Of a stretch of 64,000 nt of DNA, positions 43,861 to 51,628 are shown piece by piece. The stretch comes from Lyngbya aestuarii BL J. Lineage in GTDB: Bacteria; Cyanobacteriota; Cyanobacteriia; Cyanobacteriales; Microcoleaceae. The stretch covers positions 1 to 64,000 of the forward strand of contig NZ_AUZM01000007.1 in NCBI RefSeq assembly GCF_000478195.2, written 5' to 3'. The translations under genes were made by a program, and so were the position numbers. The notes under the pieces are model-generated. The model was not told the origin of the DNA. It saw only the letters and a list, made by a program, of their open reading frames with translations, and did no database searches. Each line of letters opens with the position of its first letter. Positions within the stretch are counted from its first letter, which is position 1.

Positions 43861-46800
43861 ATGTCAACTATTACTCAAGATCAGTCTTACGAATTTTTTG
43901 TTCAAGAATCTTTAGAGCTTTTACAAATTCTTGAACAGGGATTAATGACCCTTTCTCAAACCCATGATATTCAAAAACTTCATGGTTTGATGCGGGCGGC
44001 TCATTCTATCAAAGGGGGAGCGGCTTGTGTCGGGTTAATGGGAATTCAAGAAATTGCTCATCAACTTGAAAATGGAATTCGAGCTTTATATCCAGAAGAT
44101 ACTGTTTTTGATGTAGAATTAGAAGAATTACTGTTACAAGCTTTTGATGGTTTACGAGCGCCTATTCTTGAACAAATTGAAACGGGTGACTGCGATGAAG
44201 AAACGGCAATTTCTAAGGCTCAACCCACGTTTATGAAGCTGGAGGTTAAACTGGGGATACCGCTTGAAGAAGCAGTTGAACTTCCAGAGGTTCCGATTGA
44301 AACGGATATGACGCTGTTTCTATTTGACAAAGAAGTTCCGGCAAGTTTACATCGAATTCAAGAGGTTTTAGTATCTCCTCCTCCTAATCTTCAAGAAGAA
44401 CTTCATGATCAGTTTGAGGTATTAGCAACTCTCGGAAGTATGTTAGATTTACCGGGGTTTACAGCGATTGCTAAAACCACAATAGAAGCATTACAACTGC
44501 ATCCAGATTTATATTCAGAGATTACAAAAGCTGCATTAACTGATCTTTGGACAGGACAAAAAGCAGTTTTAGAAGGTGATCGCGTTGAAGGTGGAAAATC
44601 TAGTCCAGCATTAATTAAGTTTACCCAAAGTGAAGTTCAGGTTGAAGATATTTACGAAGAAGAGATTCAGGTTGAAGAAGTTCGCGAAGAAGATATTCAG
44701 GTTGAAAAAGTTCAGCCGTTTAGAAGTTCAGAGTTAAGCGAACTTTTATTAAAAGCTTTTGATAGTTTGCGAGTTCCGCTATTAGAACAAGTTGAATCCG
44801 GTGATTTACCGAATGAAGATGCGATCGCTGTTATTCAACCGATTTTACAACAACTTGAAACCCGACTCGGATGTTCTTTGGAAAATCCCTCACAATTGAT
44901 TGAACTTGATCTTTTTGAAGATCAGGTTGAGATCATCACTGATGATGAAGAACAAGCTAATTCTAATGGTTCTCACGTTGCTTCTAAATCCAATATTACC
45001 GAAGAATTACAAGCTCAAATTGAGATGTTCGCGACTTTGGCGAATATGTTAAATTTACCTCAGTTTAGTGAGATCGCTCAAGCCGCTTTAGAAGCTTTGG
45101 AAACTGATCCGCTTTCTCATCTAAAAATTGGTGTACTTACTTTAGCTGAGTTTTGGACAATTCAAAAAGCTATATTAACCAATAGAAATTCACCCGTTAT
45201 AGAAGAAGTTTTAGAAGAAACGCCAGAAGAAGTTCCAGAAGAAATTCTAGAAGAAGTTCCAGAAGAAGTTCCAGAAGAAGTTCCAGAAGAAGTTCCAGAA
45301 GAAATTCCAGAAGAAATTCCAGAAACTGTTCAAAAAGAAGTTTCTCCGACTCCGGTTGCTTCTGCTGTCTCCTCTCAAATGTCTTTAGGAGTCAGAGTCG
45401 ATGTCAACCGCTTAGATTTAATTAATAATTTAGTTGGGGAACTCGCCACCCAAGATAATAGTTTTCTCTTACATAATCAAAAATCTCAAACTGCTGTAGA
45501 ACGGTTAGAAATACTGAGGGATAAGTTACGAAAATCTTTAGTAAAAGCTCAGAATCATACAGATTTTTATCGTTCCAATAATACCTCAAATAAAACCGAA
45601 TATCGACAAGTCTCTAAATCGATTAATGTGTTAGTACAAAAGACTTTAGAAGAACTGGATCAAGTCAGAGAAGTTATTTATGACATGAAATGGTTAACCC
45701 TTCAAAGTCAGCAAATTATTAAAAAGCGACAACAAACTCTACACAAAGTTCAGAAGCATCTCACGGAAACTCGGATGTTACCTGTGGAATCACTGTTAAA
45801 TCGATTTCCACGGATGATTCGAGATTTATCTGTTCGCGAACAAAAACAAGTCAAACTTGAACTAACTGGTAAAAATACATTAGTTGATAAAGCCATTTTA
45901 GAGAAGTTATATGATCCATTAGTTCATTTAGTTAGAAATGCGTTTGATCATGGTATTGAGGATCTTGAACTTCGTCAGTCTAGAGGAAAATCTGTTGAGG
46001 GAAAAATTGAAATCAAAGCCTATCAGCAAGGAAACTATACTTATGTAGAAGTTAAAGATGATGGTCAGGGAATTAATGTAGAAAAAATTCGTTCTCAAGC
46101 CATTGCTAAAGGAATTATTTCTAGTCAAGAAGCCGAACGACTTTCTAAAAATCAGATCTATGAATTTTTGTTTTATCCTGATTTTTCAACTCGGGATAAA
46201 GTGAGTGATTTATCAGGTCGAGGTGTGGGTTTAGAAGCCGTTCGCAATCAAATCGAAGCTTTAAAAGGATTTATTAGTATCCAATCAGAATTAGGTAAAG
46301 GAACAACATTTACTCTCCGTTTACCCTGGACATTAACGATTACCAAGTTATTGGTTTTTGAAGTTGGAGAAAGTTTGTTTGCGATTCCTTTAGATACTTT
46401 GGCTGGAATTATTTCTGCTTCTTCTAAAGAAATTACCACCGATAATCAACGAGAATTTTACAACTGGTATGGACAAAAAATACCTTTAGTTCAGCCTGTT
46501 TTATTAGAGTACAATTATCCTCGCGAGATTAATAACTTACAAAATGGTCATCATCTCATCTCTCAAAAAGTCGAAAGAAAAATAGATAATAAAAGATCAA
46601 TAATACTTTTGATTTCACAAGGATTAGAAACCGTTTGTCTAAAAATAGATCAAGTTTTGATGGAACAGAACCTCACAATCAAACCCTTTGGAAAAATATT
46701 TTCAGCACCCTCTTACTTTTATGGTTGTACTATTTTAGGAGATGGTCGTTTAGTCCCTGTCATTGATAGTCCAGAGTTATTAAACTATTGGAACCAACAG

Positions 46801-47238
46801 CAATCTTCTGTCAGTCCGCTTCAAATAGTACCCCGTCAAAAACAATCTAATTCTCCCAAAAAATCAACAGTGTTAGTGATTGATGACTCCATTACCACTC
46901 GTCAATCTTTGTGTACAATTTTGCAAAAAGAAGGATATAAGGTTCTACAAGCAAACAACGGAAAAGAAGGATTAATTCAACTCCAACAATACAGTAATGT
47001 TGAGATAGTTATTTGTGATTTAGAAATGCCAGAAATGAATGGATTTGAGTTTTTAAGTCACTGTCGTCGTCGATTTTCAACAGATGTACTTCCTGTATTG
47101 ATTCTCACTTCTCGGAATAATGATCGTCATCGTCAACTCGCTAAACAACTGGGTTCAAATGACTATATTACTAAACCTTGGAATGAGAAAGAATTAATAA
47201 TGATTTTGCAGCAACATTTGGAAATGGGTCAAGTGTAA
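43861..47238 (+). CDS. pixL: Hybrid CheA histidine kinase (PixL type)
   Basis: A 1125-residue kinase. An HPt domain carries His48 (AAHSIKGGAA). A second, HPt-like helical block recurs at about 285-345 without an HSIKG motif. A Glu-rich spacer with EVPE repeats (about 450-490) precedes the dimerisation region, the ATPase domain (HLVRNAFDHGIED, DDGQGI, SGRGVGLEAV, GKGTTFTLRLP), a CheW domain (about 815-985) and a receiver domain with Asp1053 (ICDLEMPEMNG). It completes the operon: receptor, adaptor, kinase and two regulators. Confidence 0.92.
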   Translation: MSTITQDQSYEFFVQESLELLQILEQGLMTLSQTHDIQKLHGLMRAAHSIKGGAACVGLMGIQEIAHQLENGIRALYPEDTVFDVELEELLLQAFDGLRAPILEQIETGDCDEETAISKAQPTFMKLEVKLGIPLEEAVELPEVPIETDMTLFLFDKEVPASLHRIQEVLVSPPPNLQEELHDQFEVLATLGSMLDLPGFTAIAKTTIEALQLHPDLYSEITKAALTDLWTGQKAVLEGDRVEGGKSSPALIKFTQSEVQVEDIYEEEIQVEEVREEDIQVEKVQPFRSSELSELLLKAFDSLRVPLLEQVESGDLPNEDAIAVIQPILQQLETRLGCSLENPSQLIELDLFEDQVEIITDDEEQANSNGSHVASKSNITEELQAQIEMFATLANMLNLPQFSEIAQAALEALETDPLSHLKIGVLTLAEFWTIQKAILTNRNSPVIEEVLEETPEEVPEEILEEVPEEVPEEVPEEVPEEIPEEIPETVQKEVSPTPVASAVSSQMSLGVRVDVNRLDLINNLVGELATQDNSFLLHNQKSQTAVERLEILRDKLRKSLVKAQNHTDFYRSNNTSNKTEYRQVSKSINVLVQKTLEELDQVREVIYDMKWLTLQSQQIIKKRQQTLHKVQKHLTETRMLPVESLLNRFPRMIRDLSVREQKQVKLELTGKNTLVDKAILEKLYDPLVHLVRNAFDHGIEDLELRQSRGKSVEGKIEIKAYQQGNYTYVEVKDDGQGINVEKIRSQAIAKGIISSQEAERLSKNQIYEFLFYPDFSTRDKVSDLSGRGVGLEAVRNQIEALKGFISIQSELGKGTTFTLRLPWTLTITKLLVFEVGESLFAIPLDTLAGIISASSKEITTDNQREFYNWYGQKIPLVQPVLLEYNYPREINNLQNGHHLISQKVERKIDNKRSIILLISQGLETVCLKIDQVLMEQNLTIKPFGKIFSAPSYFYGCTILGDGRLVPVIDSPELLNYWNQQQSSVSPLQIVPRQKQSNSPKKSTVLVIDDSITTRQSLCTILQKEGYKVLQANNGKEGLIQLQQYSNVEIVICDLEMPEMNGFEFLSHCRRRFSTDVLPVLILTSRNNDRHRQLAKQLGSNDYITKPWNEKELIMILQQHLEMGQV
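45201..45330 (+). repeat. 12-base coding microsatellite (EVPE repeat) in the CheA gene
   Basis: About ten units of GAAGTTCCAGAA (some with ATT or ACG in place of GTT) encode E-(V/I)-P-E. The neighbouring copies are identical at DNA level, so unit number could change by slippage without shifting the frame. Confidence 0.88.
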
Positions 47239-47514
47239 TCCATTAAATTTTTGATTAAATAGTCCTTCTACCTGCAACTTTCCGCTTTTTAAATTGCTGT
47301 TGAGACTCAAATCGAGAGGAAGAAGCCACAAAAACGCCTCACTCCTCTCTATTAATCTGTCAAAATGTGATACACTAAACAAATTCCTCAAACTTAACTT
47401 TATTAAAAATAGACTTAATCTAAGCGGATGTCTAATGCAGAGGAATACACGCTTAATAGAAACCGTGACGGCATTTAGAGTCCATTATTAATCATTATTC
47501 GTTGTGATTTAAAA

Positions 47515-49113
47515 ATGTTTTCTCGATATAAGTTATTCACAGGGACTAGACATCGATATCTCGTTATTTTTTTGGGAATTGTCATTATCTTAGGTGTTTT
47601 TTTTCGTTTCATAGAACTTGATCGTAAGGTTTTCTGGCATGATGAAATCTTCACAAACTTGAGAAGTTCAGGGTTTACACTTAGTACAGTTTATCCCAAT
47701 TTTTTTAGTAATCAAATTGTTGCAGCACCCGAACTTTTAAACTATCAAAAGATTAAACCTGACAGTACCTTTAAGGATACGATTAGTTCTTTAATGATAG
47801 ATGATCCCCAACATCCACCGCTCTACTTTCTCCTGGCTCGGGGTTGGATGTCTATTTTTGGGAGTTCTATTACTGCATCTCGTTTTTTACCTGCATTATT
47901 GAGTTTATTTGCTTTACCTTTAATGTATGGTTTGGCGTTGGAACTTTTTGGTTCTCATTTCACCGCCTTGCTTGCTACAGCCTTTTTATCTTTATCTCCT
48001 ATTGATATTCTCTACGCACAAACAGCACGACAATATAGTTTGCTGACTGTATTTATGATTGGGAGTAGCTATTTGCTTCTTAAATCAATTCGTTTAAATA
48101 GTTGGTTATTTTGGGGATTTTATAGTTTAGCTTGTACATTAGGACTCTATACTCATCCTTTGTTTGGCTTAACAATGATTGCTCATGGTGCTTATATCGT
48201 GCTGCTCAGTACCTCATCTCAGTTTAACAAAAATACTCCTCGTTTGGTTATTAAATATCTCATCGCTTTAACAATTACTCTGATTTTATTTAGTCCTTGG
48301 ATTAACATTCTAGTTTCCAATTTTCAAAGCGCAATAAATACAACCAACTGGACAAAAACTCCGATCACATCTGGGGATTTAATCAAATATTGGATACTTA
48401 GTTTTACCTCCCTTTTTATTGATATTGATTTTGGCTTTAACAATCCCTGGACTTATCTCTTACGATTGCCTTTTGGAATGCTAATCATTGTTGCTTTATA
48501 TCAAGTGTGTGAGCGAACACCTCGGATGACTCGACAATTTATTCTCACTTCTATTTTAGTTCCTTTTGTGATTTTAGTTTTACCTGATTTGTTGATGGGA
48601 GGACGACGATCTTCTATTACTCGTTATCTGATTGTTTGCTTTCCGGGTATTCAACTCGCCGTGACTTATTTATTTGCAATTCATATCAATAGCGGTCGAT
48701 TTTCATTTGTTGATGGTGTGCATTTGTGGCGAGGAATGTTAGCACTGTGTCTCACTGCTAGCCTCATCTCTTGTAGCTTGAGTGCTGATTCACAAACGTG
48801 GTGGTCTAAACACATTAGCTATTGGAACCCAGAAATTGCTCGTCTCGTTAATACCGTTAACTCTCCTTATGTTGTCACAGATCAAGGGGATAACTATATC
48901 AACTTTGGCGAGATCATTTCATTGAGTCATTTACTCGACAATGATGTAAAATTTATCTTAATGAGTGAGCAACCCAAATTATCTTTGATTCCTCAAGACT
49001 CAACTATTTTTGTCTTTAAACCCTCAGTTTCCTTACAAGAAGCTCTGCAACAGAAAGGATATCAACTCAACTCATTGCATCAGCAGGGAAATCTTTGGAA
49101 ACTTAGTCGATAG
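47515..49113 (+). CDS. GT39/ArnT-like membrane glycosyltransferase
   Basis: A 532-residue protein with ten or more membrane helices. The GT39/GT83-type features are Asp43-Glu44 in the first outer loop (FWHDEIF), HPPLYFLLARGW (about 104-115) and SRFLPALLSLF. Such enzymes use polyprenyl-phosphate sugars to modify proteins or lipids on the outer face of the membrane. No partner is evident in the sequence. It stands alone between the pixL-like and ATP-grasp genes. Confidence 0.85.
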   Translation: MFSRYKLFTGTRHRYLVIFLGIVIILGVFFRFIELDRKVFWHDEIFTNLRSSGFTLSTVYPNFFSNQIVAAPELLNYQKIKPDSTFKDTISSLMIDDPQHPPLYFLLARGWMSIFGSSITASRFLPALLSLFALPLMYGLALELFGSHFTALLATAFLSLSPIDILYAQTARQYSLLTVFMIGSSYLLLKSIRLNSWLFWGFYSLACTLGLYTHPLFGLTMIAHGAYIVLLSTSSQFNKNTPRLVIKYLIALTITLILFSPWINILVSNFQSAINTTNWTKTPITSGDLIKYWILSFTSLFIDIDFGFNNPWTYLLRLPFGMLIIVALYQVCERTPRMTRQFILTSILVPFVILVLPDLLMGGRRSSITRYLIVCFPGIQLAVTYLFAIHINSGRFSFVDGVHLWRGMLALCLTASLISCSLSADSQTWWSKHISYWNPEIARLVNTVNSPYVVTDQGDNYINFGEIISLSHLLDNDVKFILMSEQPKLSLIPQDSTIFVFKPSVSLQEALQQKGYQLNSLHQQGNLWKLSR

Positions 49114-49265
49114 TTAACTTTCACGATCATCGCGAGTTCTGGCTTCAGATCTGAGCATTTAAGAAGAAACTTGAAGCTCTTGTTTGAGATTATTATCGAA
49201 AGGTACATTTGATAACAACTCATCAACTAAAATTAAAATACTCATTCAGACAATCTTAGGGTTCT

Positions 49266-50891
49266 ATGTCAGCATCTAATACGTCCTTAGAAGACACCAT
49301 TAAACAATTTCAGGCTCTACAAAATCAACTCCGTCAGCAAGCCTCAGTTTCAGATGGATTGAGTTTAGATGATTATGATGTTTTGGTCATTCCTTCCCTA
49401 ACGCTCGATCAACAACAACTGGAGAAAATTCCCGGTGTTCATCAATACGAAGAACGGTTGCTGTTTTCCTTAATTCGCCTGCGAAACCCTCGAATGCGTC
49501 TGATTTATGTGACTTCTCAACCGATCCATCCCAGTGTCATTGATTATTATTTACATTTAATGCCGGGAATTCCATTTTCTCATGCTCGCGATCGCTTATT
49601 ACTCTTTTCCACTTATGATGCTTCTCCCCAGTCTCTCACCGAAAAAATCCTCAAACGCCCTCGTTTACTTGAACGAATTGCTAATGTTTTGCGTCCCCAA
49701 CAATCTTACATGGTTTGTTACAATTCTACGAGCTTGGAACGGCAACTTTCTGTTCAATTGGGCATTCCTTTATTAGCTTCAGATCCCGATTTGCTTCACT
49801 GGGGAACTAAAAGCGGAAGTCGGCAAATTTTTGCAGAGTGTAATCTTCCTCATCCTGATGGCAGTTCTTTAGTCTTTACTGTGGAAGATTTAGTGATCGC
49901 AACCACAGATTTATGCGAACGTCAGCCGCAGTTAAAACAAGTCGTGATCAAGCTCAACGAAGGATTTTCGGGCGAAGGGAATGGGTTATTAGATTTACCC
50001 CAAATGGCGGAATTAACCCGATCAGATCGTTTAAAAATTATTCGCGATCGCTTACCTAACTTGCGATTTCAAGCCCCCCATGAAAACTGGCAAAAATTTA
50101 GTCGTCGGATTCTTGATTTAGGGGCAATTGTTGAAGCCTTTATTCCTGGAAAAGTGAAGCGATCGCCGAGTGTTCAATGTTTAATTCATCCCGATCAAAC
50201 GGTTGAAATTGTCTCAACTCACGATCAAATTCTCGGTGGGCCAGATGGTCAGATCTTTGAAGGGTGTCACTTTCCAGCCGATGAAGCTTACCGACTCCGT
50301 TTGCAAAAAATGGGTGAACAAGTGGGAAGAAATCTCGCTCAAAAAGGAGCTTTAGAACGGTTTAGTTTGGATTTTGTCACCGTTCAAAAGGATATAGAGT
50401 CTAAAGATTGGGAGATTTATGCGATTGAAATTAACTTACGTCGAGGGGGAACAACTCATCCATTTATGACCTTGAAACTATTAACAAATGGATGTTTTAA
50501 TCAGGAACAAGGATTATTTTATAGTCGTCAAGGAAAGCCTAAGTTTTATCTGGCTTCGGATAATTTAAAAAAAACTCATTATCAAGGATTACTTCCCGAT
50601 GACTTAATGGATATTATCGCCCATCACGGCTTACATTTTGATAGCAGTACAGAAACCGGAACAGTATTTCATTTAATGGGGTGTTTATCAGAATTTGGAA
50701 AACTCGGATTAACTTGTATTGGGAATACACCTCAGCAAGCTCAGTCTATTTATAACCAAGTCGTTGAAGTTTTAGATCAAGAAACAGCAGAAGCTCAAAA
50801 TAATAATCAACCTCAAGTTGATTTGAAAAAAACCAAAAATAAACAAATCAAATCAGAAACTTTCCCTCAACAGGAACAGCAAATGTTATGA
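49266..50891 (+). CDS. PGM1-related ATP-grasp peptide ligase-like protein
   Basis: A 541-residue protein resembling the ATP-grasp ligases related to PGM1 of pheganomycin synthesis. Evidence: VVIKLNEGFSGEGNGLLDL (about 225-243, ATP-binding loop), GAIVEAFIPGKVKRSPSVQ, LERFSLDFV and EINLRRGGTTHPFMTL (catalytic metal-binding end). The first 180 residues are a family-specific domain (YDVLVIPSLTLD). Pheganomycin PGM1 joins unusual amino acids to peptides; the substrate here is unknown and no precursor peptide gene was found next to it. Confidence 0.75.
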   Translation: MSASNTSLEDTIKQFQALQNQLRQQASVSDGLSLDDYDVLVIPSLTLDQQQLEKIPGVHQYEERLLFSLIRLRNPRMRLIYVTSQPIHPSVIDYYLHLMPGIPFSHARDRLLLFSTYDASPQSLTEKILKRPRLLERIANVLRPQQSYMVCYNSTSLERQLSVQLGIPLLASDPDLLHWGTKSGSRQIFAECNLPHPDGSSLVFTVEDLVIATTDLCERQPQLKQVVIKLNEGFSGEGNGLLDLPQMAELTRSDRLKIIRDRLPNLRFQAPHENWQKFSRRILDLGAIVEAFIPGKVKRSPSVQCLIHPDQTVEIVSTHDQILGGPDGQIFEGCHFPADEAYRLRLQKMGEQVGRNLAQKGALERFSLDFVTVQKDIESKDWEIYAIEINLRRGGTTHPFMTLKLLTNGCFNQEQGLFYSRQGKPKFYLASDNLKKTHYQGLLPDDLMDIIAHHGLHFDSSTETGTVFHLMGCLSEFGKLGLTCIGNTPQQAQSIYNQVVEVLDQETAEAQNNNQPQVDLKKTKNKQIKSETFPQQEQQML

Positions 50892-50907
50892 CCTTATCTC
50901 CCCCAGT

Positions 50908-51120
50908 TTATTGAGGAGCATAATGATTACACTCCGAACAAGGGCCACTCGGATTAACTGCACAGCGTAAAAAAGCAGAACCCGCATTATATTTACAGGT
51001 TTTTTGCTGATCAATTTTTTTAGATAAAATGCGATGACGTTGTTCGTGGTATTCAAGGAAACGCTTAATCTGGTGATAGGACTGCAAACGCATCCGATCC
51101 ATACCGATGTTATTGCTCAT
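50908..51120 (-). CDS. Small four-cysteine protein (DUF6464-like)
   Basis: A 70-residue protein. The N-terminal half is helical and basic; the C-terminal half carries four cysteines, CKYN, LRCAVNPSGPCSEC and a final HYAP, suggesting a metal site. The LRCAVNP phrase is shared by a cyanobacterial family that I recall as DUF6464. Function unknown. It is convergent with the ATP-grasp ligase gene, 16 bases apart. Confidence 0.7.
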   Translation of the reverse strand: MSNNIGMDRMRLQSYHQIKRFLEYHEQRHRILSKKIDQQKTCKYNAGSAFLRCAVNPSGPCSECNHYAPQ

Positions 51121-51628
51121 ATTTCTATTTCCCTGATATTGGCAACCCGGTGAGCATCTATGCTGCTCGGTCTAACATCAACTCAGTTCGGGTTGATCTT
51201 AACATTTTTTTAGACTTCAGTTCGATCCACACCCCATAGTATTCACTTTCCCCATCTCCCCACCTCCCCACCTCCCCATCAATCATAGTCACACCAATAT
51301 TTAAGGATTTCAGATCAGTTGGGGGCTAAGTCCTATCCGGATGAACCCCTAAAAACCTGTGAATGTGAAATGATATTGCTCAATCGGAGACGTTTGGAGT
51401 TAGTCTCTTTGGCGACAACCCAACTGAGTATATTAAACTATCCATTAAAGTTTCAAACGAGGTCTTGTGAATCTAAAGATCCCAGGCGATGGGGAGAAAT
51501 AGTCTGTAGCGAACGCTGTACTCTTAAAAACTAGGGTAAAAACTGGGGTAGCTTAATTCCAACTCAGTCAATCAAACCCTTAACTTTCTATCCCAATAAC
51601 AATTAGCCCAAGATCTCATCATATCATA
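51121..51628. other. Intergenic region with pyrimidine repeat
   Basis: About 500 bases. It has the CCCCATCTCCCCA-type repeat at 51250-51280. A 71-codon frame at 51319-51534 is not called: no ribosome site, no family. Confidence 0.5.
51250..51280. repeat. Short tandem repeat, unit CTCCCCA
   Basis: Four near-identical heptamers to octamers of the CCCCATCTC/CCCCACCTC type. Confidence 0.75.

Noticed and set aside
51319-51534. 71-codon open frame; its TCECEMILL phrase looks like part of the USP domain in the downstream CLC protein
   Set aside because: No ribosome site, short match only, and the rest is not USP-like. A chance frame or very old remnant.
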